A DNA stretch of 64,000 bases from Topomyia yanbarensis (taxonomy: Eukaryota > Arthropoda > Insecta > Diptera > Culicidae), in assembly GCF_030247195.1 (NCBI RefSeq), contig NC_080672.1, positions 70,659,771-70,723,770 on the forward strand, in the 5' to 3' direction. The position numbers and the translations under genes are program-made. Each line of letters starts with the position of its first letter. The first letter of the stretch is position 1. The notes beneath the pieces are model-generated. The model saw only the letters and a program-made list of their open reading frames with translations, made no database searches and was not told the DNA's origin. Shown here piece after piece: positions 44,069 through 54,948 of this stretch.

Positions 44069-46881
44069 ATTCCGAAAATCATGAGTCAGTTTTCTCATTT
44101 CGAGGAACGGATATGTACACCAGCAGTTTACAAATGAGCCTTAGGAAACGTACAGTTTTCCTAAAACTAGCTTATCTGTTAAATGGCAATTAGATAAGTC
44201 GACATGTAAGTGATCTGACGTAAAGTCAAGATCAACAATTTTTATAATCACTCATTCCACTCTATACACGATCAAACACACCCCGCCGCAACTGTCAATC
44301 AATCATAACCAAGTGTCGTCATCGAGTCATGAAACCCCCCAACGATATTATTTCGTCAGGAATTAGCATCGCCGTTGGATCAGCGTTTGATTGTCATAAT
44401 AAAACAAGCATAAAACAAAGTCACTTCTACACACCACTCACAGCAGGAGAAGGAGGAGAAGAAGGAAGATATCACCAATTCGATAATATTGAAACTCATA
44501 AAAACAGGCGTCAAACGATCGTTGTCGACTCTCATTCTCAAACCAATCGATAAAAGCCACGTAGGCAGATGTAACAAACCGCCCCAGCCACACCCTAAGC
44601 GCAACGTTTTCGATCGTCCGTCGCTCGTATTATCCGATCATGATCGTGCGGACAGATTGAAATGTGGGTGTTCGTTGGAATTACCTTTTGTGTCTTCTTG
44701 TTTTAGGAAACGACTGAACAGAACCATTTAGCGCGAAGCAACAAACCTGCCAACTACCTTCCAGGAACATCTTGGGGGATGGAAACGGTTCGGACAGGTG
44801 TTCAAAAATGTCCTGTTTCGAAGCGAAAAAGGCCGAAGATATCCTGCAGCGATAGTCGTTTTATGGTCGTGGTCAGAAAATCAAAATACTACCATAAAAG
44901 ATTTGCTTCAATAGAGGAACGTACTTCACGTCGAGTACGCGTAGCTTGTAGCAACAATTGGGGTATTGTTTTTTTTTCTTTTTTTCTACTTTGAAAGGAA
45001 ATAAAATTTCTTTGTTCGATTGGTTACTGAGAAAAATGAAACTAAAATAAATGTTTGCTTTTCATTAGTCGAAAACCAAGAATTTCAATTTTTGCTCAGA
45101 TATAATAAAAGCATATTAAAAGAAAAGTAATTATTATAATTATTCAATGAATGCCGAGGGAATACCCTCAATTTCTTTATCAGAAGCTGTTAATGTCAAT
45201 TTAGCTTTTCATTCATAATGACGACATTCATTACTCCGAATTTTACAAACAGTTTTCGCATCGCAGTGCACTTTTAATTTCCAAAGAAATGTCCTCAAAG
45301 CTGCGTGAAAAGCCATTAAAAACGACGAATATCATGATGAATGGCATTATTCTCAGACATCCACGTTTTAGCTCATCCATTGAAATGCTGGGAGCTCGAG
45401 CGAAGGCAAAAGAAACAGCCGCTTTTGTCCCCTTTTCGGCCGGAGCTTGGGAAATTCCGGATTTTTGTCCCGCTCGGATACACTGAGCCGTGAACCATTC
45501 GCTCCGGTATCTCATCCATCGTCGTCGTCGTTGTCGTCATCAGCATCATCATCATCGTCCCTGCCGTTGTCAAGGGAATACGCGCAGATGATACGCTTTG
45601 AAACAAAGATGCACCATTTTTCGGAACACAAAGAAACCTTGGCGTACCGGAGAAAGGTAGGTGGTACCCGTGAATGCCAGACTGCTTGTCGCCGGCAGTG
45701 TCCAGGATTATGAATATGTCTCGAAGGCCGACCGTTCGATGACCGTGCAAGTAGTAGGTGGAAGGAAAGATGAAGATGATCGGGCAGGTACCTGTGCTTG
45801 AATCCTGACTGAGCCTTGCGCAGCATCCAACATTTCTTCGGTGAGGGTGAGGTTGAGGATGAGGATGCACCAGCACATACATACACAGCATCACTAAAAA
45901 CCGGCATTCAGGTCGCTTTCTACCTTTCTATTCTGTGCGCTCTATTCAGCGGTATTCAGGGCGGATAGAAAGGAGACACTGGGAGCATTTCAATGAGCTT
46001 TTATGGAAAACCCTCTCTCCTTGTGAGTGCACCAGGAACACACATCCTTACCGGTCCGATAGAAGAGTTTTCACTATGTCCCGCATCCCGGCCCCGAGTG
46101 AGGATAATGAATGAGATAAATAATTGCATTTTTATGCAAATTTTTCCATTTTCTGTACTGTTCAGCGTTGAAAGAGCTAAGCGTGCCTTCAATGGTTTTG
46201 TGCCAGGATTTTATGGAACTGTACGGTGCATTTAGTTGGAAATTAGCAGAGCTTTTCAGGCAATGAATGCGGTGGACTCATGCTGCTTAAGTAACGATTC
46301 TTTGTTCTATCGGTGTTGGGTTTCAATGGGAATGTTTCCATTCTTCGCAGAGAAGATAGATCTCGTTCGTGTAGCAGAGGTATTAAGTCTTTTTTTTTCT
46401 TTGATTCGAATTCAGGAACATTCCTGCGCGGTAATGTATTGATTATTAAATGTTCCACCAACGATAAGATAGATTTTTTTCAATTCTACTGATTTGATTT
46501 AGTGGGTTTTAAAGAGTTTGTAAATTTTAATTTATTTTTATTCAACCGTATTGAATGTACTTTTTAGGAGTAGGTATTTATTTATTTTACTCTCAGTCTG
46601 CTTTCTGCCCGAGCCAGTGTGAAGCAATTGACAAAAACGGGTTCTTTCATGCCTTTTTGTGGTATTCAACGAGGAAAACAGATCGAAACGGTGAGTTAAA
46701 CGAAAGAAATTACATCCCCCCAAACCGAAATCGAATTCGGAATCTAACCTGGAAACCTTGGGAGTCCGGCCCAACGCACAAACACATATGCTATCGCGGG
46801 GCTATGATGACGTCCCAGGAAGAAGGCATGATTATCGCATTGGCAGCAGTGATCGTACCCTGCTCCTATAGTGAGATCACA
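44069..46881. other. 2.8 kb unique-looking DNA
   Basis: Balanced composition and no repeats shared with the rest of the window. A CGTCGTCGTTGTCGTCATCA trinucleotide patch lies at 45,519-45,560. It gives Ser-rich and Asp-rich frames (45,373-45,894 minus, 45,447-45,713 plus) that I regard as repeat-driven. No gene recognised. Intronic or intergenic host sequence is possible. Confidence 0.4.
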
Positions 46882-48387
46882 TAGGGTGATGAGCCGATTT
46901 TCACCATACTAAGCAAGGTGCCTCACTAATTCGGCAATTTCTTGCCTTACAATTAATGGAATGCGTAAAAATTGACATGAACCGCTTTGCTTCGTTGTTA
47001 AGAACCAATATAATAACACAAATGCGTTGAAAACAATAAAATTCCCGTGCTTGAGCACAATGAAAACTCGAATCGAGTGCCCCTATTGTTGCGCTACCAT
47101 TTGACTCAATGCGTTGAACAAAGATGGCAGACACTGCTCTAACCAACGGCTTCAAATGGGTAGGGTGATAATAGAAACATGGCGCAAATAGGCTCATCAC
47201 TAGAGTGACAGGAAAAAAATACCCCTATCGGCCCACCCCTGAGTCGATTCCTAGTCCCACCAGGAGTACTTGTTCCAAATTTGAAGCGAATCGGACAAGC
47301 CTAGCTACCGGACCAACGTGCCTGAAGTTTGTATGGGATTTTTCGACAATTTACATGGAGAAAACCCACTAACTCGCATTTTTGCCACTAGATGGCACTG
47401 TATACATCGTATTATCATTATAAGTGAAAATAAGAAAGATAATTTAATTGTCTACAGCTTTGTCGAAGACTGCTAGTCAATCCGGTTTTGTTAAAAGAAG
47501 TTATTCAACTTTTAACGAAGTGATGTCTGAGTCAGTTTTCTATGGGGCCTAGCAGTGCATGGTTGTGTATCAGTACTCGATTCCCACGAACTAAACATTT
47601 TTGTGAAATAACCGGTGAATTTAGCTCAATAGAATGTTCAAAAGAGTTGTAGTAAATAATACGAGTCATGTTTTGGTTAGAAAATTTTAGTTCCACATTG
47701 TACCGCATAGAGGGCGCCAACACTAACTTTTCAACGGAAAGAGATAGATATTAGGTGTCTTCTACAAAGTTGTAGAGCAGGCATTTTTCAATAATTCTTC
47801 AGAACATTTAGATATTCTATCTCTCTTCTATGAAAAGTTAGTGTTGGCGCCCTCTATGCGGTCACAGTTGGAACTAAAATTTTTCAACCAAAACATGACT
47901 CGTATTATTTACTACAACTCTTCTGAACATACTAATGAGCTAAATCTAACGGTTATTTCACAAAAATGTATATTTCGTGAGAATCGAGTACTGATACACA
48001 ACCAAGCACAACTAGGCCCCATAGAAAACTGACTCAGACATCACTTCGTTAAAAGTTCAATAACTTCTTTTAACAAAACCGGATTGACTAGTAGTCTTCG
48101 GCAAAGTTGTAGACAATTAAATTATCTTTCTTATTTTTACTTATAGTGATAATACGATGCATACAGTGCCATCTAGCGGGAAAAATGCGAGTTAGTGGGT
48201 TTTCTCCAAGTAAATTGTCGAAAAATCCCATACAAACTTCAGGAGCGTTGGTCCGGTAGCTAGACTTGTCTGATTTGCTTCAAATTTGGTGCAAGTACTC
48301 CTGGTGGCACTAGTAATCGAATCAGGGGTGGGCCGATTGAGTTTTCAAAAATTCATTATTTTTCTGGGCAGTCTACTCATCACCCTA
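46882..48387. mobile_element. TAGGGTGATGAG-ended element containing the foldback
   Basis: TAGGGTGATGAG at 46,882-46,893 is inverted as CTCATCACCCTA at 48,376-48,387. A third, internal CTCATCACT lies at 47,191. The outer pair may bound the whole unit, or 46,882-47,199 may be a separate 0.3-kb MITE next to the foldback. No clear target duplication. Confidence 0.45.
47199..48366. mobile_element. 1.17-kb foldback with about 550-bp arms
   Basis: The left arm 47,199-47,750 and right arm 47,819-48,340 are near-exact inverses. Shared sequence includes GATAATTTAATTGTCTACA, AGACATCACTTCG and GGCGCCAACACTAACTTTT. The loop is about 68 bp. It is the same family as 19,012-19,740. The paired 63-codon frames on opposite strands (47,532-47,723 and 47,841-48,032) mirror one another because of the inverted repeat and are not genes. 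If transcribed it would form a long duplex. Confidence 0.8.
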
Positions 48388-48552
48388 CAACCGCAGCAGT
48401 CACCCAACACATTTGAACTAATTAATTTCCCCGCTAGATACCAAGCCTCGGGTTTTTATTGTCGTCTAGTGTCAAATTTTAGCTAATTACTTATCGGACT
48501 CCGGTGGGTAACAGAGCTAAAGGAGACTGTCGATTTCTGGTCCCTTGCCCAG

Positions 48553-49810
48553 TTAAGGGGTTATATACAAATTTGGAACATAAAAACCGAAATTTTTTTT
48601 ATTGAATATTCTGAAAGTACACACTTTTGAAAATATCTGTGCGAAATTTCATCCATATCGGAGCACCAGATTTCAAACTACAGCCGTTCGCAGCACGCAG
48701 GTTCTTCCACGAGTGAAGTTAACACAAAACTTTAACCCTTTCATGCCCAACTTTTTTCTAGTGCATGTAGCGTTTCAAAACTATTTTTCCTTGAAAACGG
48801 TGGTGTCAAGAAACACGAAAAGCCTTTTTTTTTATAAAGATAGGTGCTTTCCTCGCAGTGCTAGAAGCTGCTCAATTTTTACCTTCCAATGCTCATTACA
48901 ATTCTCCTAAAATATTTACCACAGTTCAATTTCGTGAAAAACGTAGCCAAAGACAGTCTAAATTTATAGGTTTTATCAGTTTTCAATAATATTGTAACAT
49001 AACGAAGATATATGAAAAATTCATTTTCGATCGTTAACGTAAACTGTCTCTGGCAGCACTGCTTCATCGGAACCCAATCATACTAATTGCAATAACGTCA
49101 GTTCTAGAGCCAATCATTTTAACTGTTAATACTCAAATGAAAGGCAATAGTCACATTTATGAACCTTACTTGTTTTTGTGAGGAAATCTTGCCTCAATCA
49201 AAAGTTATAGCTGTTTAAAAACGTTGTTGTCCACAAACAACATGGGCATGAATGGGTTAAACGCAATTATCTCGGAACTATGTTTTTTGAAAAGTACCGT
49301 TGCGGTGAACGTGATATCTCAAAAACTATTCATCCGATCTTCATTTTTTTTTTTTTGGAATTGTTTGTATTAATATTCTCGTGTACTTGAACGGTTCCTT
49401 TATCATCTAATAATTTTCGATTGCTCGCAATGAATTTTTGTTTAAAATTTTAAACACCAAAAAACTCAATTTTTTGGTCAACAGGTTTTTTATTATCGGA
49501 AAAAAATTTTTATTGGGAAACCGATCCGTTGATCCATTTTCTTCAATAATCTTGTTACTTTTTTGATTTCTGTTGAGCGGTTCGGCTTGAAGAACGTTCA
49601 CCGCAAACCTCTGACAAAAAACACGTTCCGGGGATAGGCCATAACTTCACCAACCTTGAATATTTCTTTAATTAAAACCCTTTTTTTTCGAACTTTGATA
49701 GTAGTAGTACGAACTGTCTTTCGCTTCTTCAAATAAAATTTGCATAAAACACTTTAAAAAAATCATGAACTTAGCTCAATTTTTCGCCACAACTTTGTAT
49801 ATAACCCAGA
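48553..49810 (-). mobile_element. TTAA element, family Z copy 3
   Basis: TTAA at 48,553 followed by GGGGTTATATACAAA, with the inverse TTTGTATATAACCC ending near 49,806. The right TTAA is mutated. It shares Z blocks with 41,257-41,995 (CGCAATTATCTCGGAAC versus CTCGATTATCTCGAAAT, and CACCGCAAACCTCT). Without its nested MITE (48,732-49,261) it is about 730 bp, the same size as Z1. Confidence 0.65.
48732..49261 (-). mobile_element. piggyBac-like MITE, copy 1 (nested in Z3)
   Basis: TTAA at both ends (48,732-48,735 and 49,258-49,261). TIR CCCTTTCATGCCCAAC pairs with the inverse of CCCATTCATGCCCATG. 530 bp. The empty site is visible in Z2 at 41,428-41,431 and Z1 at 787-790. The minus-strand frame 48,879-49,067 is shared with copy 2, see that entry. 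Confidence 0.82.
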
Positions 49811-50641
49811 GGGGGAACAACTTGACAGCTCCTATACAAATCGTTGAAACCACTTTTTTTTGGGTCTGTGGGTCTAAAATGGCGGATCAATCTTTATTCG
49901 AGAGCAATTTCTAAAAACAGCGTAAACTTGTTCACAGTAAAAATGCTCTCGTTCAGATTTTATTACTTTCGATAATTCATTTTTGAAGACTTTTTGGGGG
50001 TTTGGTGTTGTTGTTTTGTTATAAAAGTAATGCATCTGTATTCCGATGTTTTATTTTAAAATAATTTATGATTTTTTGGAACCATCGGCATACAAGCAAG
50101 CGGTGCTCATATTAATTAGTGCTCATATTAATTAGTATTGCAATGTAAACAACGCACACAATGATACTATAATTACTATATTCATAGTTAGGCGGACACA
50201 ACAACCGGAAAACTAGCAGCTCTTATTTCTGGAAGAAAACACGGGCAGCCCATGCAAATGTTCAAGCTCTAGCTTAATACTTTCATTGTTGACGTCGTGA
50301 GTAGGAACTTTACTTGTGGATGTCTGAATCGAATTCGAAGATATGATGTGGTGTCATACTTATGCCAATATCTCTCGGTATTGCAGAAAAAATATTGTTT
50401 ATTTTCATCACTTTTTAAATCTTTGCACCGTAAATGTCGCAGCACCTATCAGTTAGATGCTAAATACGCTGTCAGAAATAAAAAATCGAAGTCAATCCCA
50501 CCTTTGTTAAATGCGAAGTGAAAAATGATAATCACAAAACTAAATGTATGTAAGGATTAAAGACAAACTTTTGAGAAGTGTCATATGCGAAAGATGTTTG
50601 ATGGGCGACAGGAGAAGAAAAAGTTTACACTACAAGTGCAC
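49811..50641. other. Noncoding stretch
   Basis: No gene recognised. A direct 18-bp duplication, GTGCTCATATTAATTA, lies at about 50,104-50,139. The 74-codon frame at 50,297-50,521 is not recognisable. Confidence 0.35.
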
Positions 50642-51167
50642 TTAACCCATTCATGCCCATGTTGTTTGTGGACAACAACGTTTTTGAACAGCTATAACTT
50701 TTGATTGAGGTAAGATTTGCTCTCAAAAAAAGTAAGGCTAATAAATATGACTGTTGCCTTTCATTTGATCATTAACACCTTTAAAGATCAGTTCTAGAAC
50801 TGAAGTTATTGTAATTAGTCTGATTGGATTCCGATGGAGCAGTGCTGCCAGCGACAGTTTACCTTGACGACGGAAAATGAATTTTTCATATATCTTCGTT
50901 ATGTTGCAATATTATTGCTAACTGATAAAACCTATCAATTTAGACTGTCTTTGGCTACGTTTTCCACGCAAGTGGACTGTTGTAATTATTCTAAGAAAGT
51001 TGTATTGAGCATTGGAAGGTAAAAAATGAGCAGCTTCTAGCACTGCGAGGGAAGCACATATCTTCATGAAAAAAGGCTTTTCGTATTTCTTGACCCCACC
51101 ATTGTCAAGGAAAAATAGTTTCGAAACTCTAAATACACTAGAAAAAAGTTGGGCATGAAAGGGTTAA
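50642..51167 (+). mobile_element. piggyBac-like MITE, copy 2
   Basis: TTAA at 50,642-50,645 and 51,164-51,167, with CCCATTCATGCCCATGTTG inward and the inverse GGGCATGAAAGGG at the right. It is 526 bp and the inverse of 48,732-49,261. Both copies keep a 62-codon frame (here 50,834-51,022) with shared CCQRQFTLT and NEFFIYLRYV. Given their close similarity this may be shared ancestry rather than selection. Confidence 0.82.
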
Positions 51168-51439
51168 ATCAAATCATGCATTTTACATTTCACATTCGGT
51201 ACAATTTGTAATCATTTTACGACACTCCAAAATGACGAATTAACTTGTCTGTATTCACATTAAATTATTACGCTGTTTTGAAATGATTATCTTGATTATC
51301 TCTTCCGAATGTAAATAAAGAAAACAAGTTCGTAAAAGACGTCACGAAATTATTTTCTCGCACAGAAATTTACAGTATCACAATTAGTGGACGGCATTCT
51401 ATAGTGGCGACATCATCCGAAACACGGTGGTTTCAAGCA
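51168..51439. other. Spacer
   Basis: No gene or repeat recognised. Confidence 0.35.
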
Positions 51440-52890
51440 ACTTAGGCTAAACGTCAAGTTGCGGGAGGGAATCCCTTAGACGCAATGTCGAGAATCAAGC
51501 CAGTCAAAACCTTGCACGCTTCCACCGGAGAAATTTCTTGTTTTGGTTGGATTGTTTCGGATATAGTGGACGCATAGCTCTTTCTATTAGTGGGTACACT
51601 AATTGTGGTAAAATATTTCAATAAATCTAACTCGTTTGGCCGCGGTGGTGGAATAGGAATTCTTATTATTTCCACCGCATTTAAGATGATCATATTGAAA
51701 TTGTCGCGAAGATCATGCAATAAGATAAATCGGTTAGCATCATGAAGACAGCCCCATAGCATGCCGTGGGAGTATAAAGTCTTCTAGACCCAGTTGAGCT
51801 GCGATGTACGTGGAAACAATGTCAATAAGTCTGTCTGCAATTCGTACTTGACGAGCTACAAATTCAATACCTGGTACCGAGCAAAGGTTGATCCGATTGA
51901 AATAATATCGCATGTTTGCATGTTCCTTTATAGTGTTTTCTCGATCCTGGCGAATAATATTAAAATTGTGGAAGATCTATGTCGGAAGTTAACCAAATGC
52001 ATGATGTAAAACCTTTGAAAATGATAGAACTGAAATATAGGAACACTTGGGGTTTGGGATGTCCCATGTGGAAATTTCTGCTAGTTTCTAAGGTTTCAGA
52101 GACCAGGAGCCATCAAAGGATCCTATAAGGCCTATACGAGGAAGCTTAGAAGAGGAAATGATTTTTCTTTTTCGAAAATTTATAGGCACATTAGAAAATG
52201 TTCCCTCAATGGGATTGACAGACTCTCGCTCCTTAGTGAACAAGGGAGCGTAGAAATTAGTCGTGCCCGGTGGCGTAGCCCTTTTTAGCATTTCTTCTCG
52301 AAGAGTTCTTTAAAGCTTCAGTTTTTCTCCGCATAATTTATATGCGGGATATGTAGAGAGTTCATGCGGACTTTCTCCACAGTAGGAAAATTTTTCAAGA
52401 TTCTCTTCGCATTTTCCACACCTTATTTTATTTCTACAATGGGTAGCTGTATAACATAATTGTTTGCAATAATGGCATGCTCCGCGGCACAAAAAGGCTA
52501 CCAGGTAGACGAGTCTCGTTCAAAATAACAAAGTTTGGAAGAGCAGATCCGACGAAAGGCTCGAAATGAGGCTGGTTGGAAATAAGTTGTTTTTATGCTC
52601 CTCGATTGCTCGATTGCTGAACGCAATTGCTTGCAAGCCAAAATTTTCACTGACTGCAGCAAAGGTTTCTGGAAGCATCCAACCTCATACTTCCCAATTA
52701 AGGCTTCTATTGGAGACTACACCATCAATCTCTACTGCTTAGGCGGGTACGTTGACAAATTACTTCGTCGTACACGGCCGAGTGTTGTTTAGTTAGATCA
52801 CGCGATATATCGATGGTGTTTAATGGCTCCGGAAGTAAACCATCCAGGGGCCGGATGTATTAGATGAATATAATTTCTATCGAAAAGGAG
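51440..52890 (-). pseudogene. Jockey-type non-LTR ORF1 (gag) remnant, copy 2
   Basis: Reading on minus from about 52,880: GPWMVYFRSH, PLNTIDISRDLTKQHSAV, then a deletion of about 120 bp relative to the 18.3-kb copy. A stop-laden stretch follows, then FVGSALPNFVILNETRLPGS and the zinc-knuckle region CHYCKQLCYTATHCRNKIRC, GKCEENLEKFSYCGESPHE. After it comes MLKRATPPGTTNFYAPL and a degenerate C-terminal region to about 51,450. The CX2C..HC cysteine pattern and order match Jockey-type ORF1. Many stops and frameshifts make it dead. No ORF2 follows in the correct direction. Confidence 0.7.
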
Positions 52891-54666
52891 AATTATCGGA
52901 GAAATAGCTAGAGCCAGAGGGGATGTCGGTCGTCGGATACCTTCCCATTAGTAACCATTATCATGCGGGCTTCTGTACCCGCGAAAAGCTGTAGTAGCAG
53001 TAATCAAGAAACACATTTTCGGTCGAACAGCCCATTAACAAAGGGTGTTTACAAATATCCTCCAGTTATAATCCGAAAATTTTCAATTTAACTTACACAG
53101 GCCACTCCAAATTTTACTATCCACTCAGGAAAAGTAATCCGCCGGCCCTGCCCGTGCCCCCGGAAACCTTCCCCATTCTCGATTGATGACCTCTTGTAGT
53201 ATAAACACAGACTAACAGACATAACACTCAAAAACAAAGCTTCGCCCGCTTTAACGGTCATTTTAAATATATTTGTAGTTGGGACTGTGGCCACATTTGA
53301 AATTATGGCGCCACTTACATATGAACAAGCATGTGGGGGATAGACCACTAGTGAAAAATTGTTCCCAAACCTGAGGGGTAACCCACCAGGAAATAAGTGT
53401 TTGGGACTGTGAATAAAAGGTGGAGCTAGTGTTCTGGGAAAATTGTCAGATCGATGTTTTTTTTAGGGAATTCCCTCATAGTGTTATGTCTGTTAGTCTG
53501 TGGTATAAAGCGTAGCAGGGGAAAACATAGTTTACAAACATGTGTGGGTTGGTGCCCGGATAAAAAGTTCATCTGGCTTGTTAGATCTGATTGGTTGCAT
53601 GCATAACCTTTACATTGAATATTTTTACTTTTTATCAAATAAACAAATAAACAAAGAATGTAAATAATCTCTCTGATACATAATATAAACAATAGAGTAA
53701 ATAAATAGTGTAAATATGGAATTAATAAATAAATAACAAGGAAATAAATAATTAAATAATCAAGAAAATATATAAAAGAATAAAAACTGACGGGCATAAA
53801 CCGAAGACTGATAAACATAAATTAAACATGCTTCAAACATGTAAACACGGAAGCTATGACATTTATTTCACATTTAGACATTTACTGACAATATTTTCAA
53901 ATATAACAAAGTTTCTGGCCCAGTGACCACGGATTTATTGTGACCGACGAAACACAGGTCACAAACGTGACTTAATTGCTTTGTTCAAAAGTTATTTGGT
54001 TTGAACATGTTATGACAGCTTCTTTACGTGTCTTGTACCAACAGCCAATTGATTGAATTAATGCAAAAACACTTGCAATAAATTATTCAAGAATAGTTAA
54101 ATTAGATTGTTGGGTAAATTTAATCAGTTTTTGATATTCTCAATGGTAAGCATAGGCGATCACTTTGAAATACAATACTCCTATAGACTGCTATTAAGTT
54201 TTATTCACATCTGACATTTGGTTCCTGAGTTACAGTTTGGTTACTGCGACTACAAAGGAATTTCCCATACAAACCAGTGAACTCGTAATACTTCAAAGAT
54301 TAAAAATACATTGAAAGGACATCAAATTACTTCTATTTCTATTTCCTATTTCTAGATCACTGATAACCACTAAAATATTCTTCGAATATTTCGGAACTTT
54401 TTTGCTATGCTCTTATATCCGCAATATTGACATTTTTTAGTCCAATCCAATGGACCAATTCTTGGTGGATATGCGTAAACCTGCTGGATGCTAGGTTTCT
54501 AGGCTGGTTTTGTCCGGAGAAAATCAATAGACTATTGTCCGCTTCATAGTGAACCACAGCCACAATAGCTAGGTTTCATGAAAAGCCAGATGTTCACACG
54601 GACAATGATTGCAACTTGGTAGAATTAGCATGGAGTTCAAGAATCTGTATAGATTAATAAGTTAAC
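52891..54666. other. Noncoding, AT-rich stretch
   Basis: 53,620-53,830 is an AAATAA-rich low-complexity patch that yields an Ile/Leu/Tyr-rich minus-strand frame (53,426-53,818), which I regard as spurious. No gene or defined repeat elsewhere. Confidence 0.4.
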
Positions 54667-54668
54667 TA

Positions 54669-54946
54669 CAGTCGTGATTCGCTGGTTGGACCACACCTCT
54701 GTCCAACTAACGAATTTGATTCGTTAGTTGGACCGACTGACAGATGTCAAAAACTTTCCAAAGGAGATGTTAGTAGTGCAATTGCATCTATTCACATCTA
54801 TAATAATTGTCAGATTGATTGTCAAAGTAAATTTGACATAAGATTTTGACATTCAAATGCTTTTTAGTTTGACAATGGTCCAACTAGCGGTGGTCCAACT
54901 AAAAAGCTGTCCAGTTAAAAAGTGTCCAACCAGCGAATCACAACTG
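54669..54946. mobile_element. TA-flanked MITE (Tc1/mariner-type)
   Basis: CAGTCGTGATTCGCTGG starts it and CCAGCGAATCACAACTG ends it, a 24-bp TIR with one difference through GGTTGGAC. TA flanks both ends (54,667-54,668 and 54,947-54,948). 278 bp. The interior repeats GTCCAACTA on both strands and has TTTGACA phrases. TA duplication points to the Tc1/mariner superfamily. Confidence 0.8.
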
Positions 54947-54948
54947 TA

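Noticed and set aside
45373..45907. Ser-rich and Asp-rich frames on both strands
   Set aside because: They are driven by a CGT/CAT trinucleotide patch, with no supporting motif.
47532..48032. Two similar 63-codon frames on opposite strands
   Set aside because: They are mirror images created by the arms of the foldback.
53426..53818. 130-codon minus-strand frame resembling a membrane protein
   Set aside because: The hydrophobic stretch is produced by AAATAA-rich low-complexity DNA.
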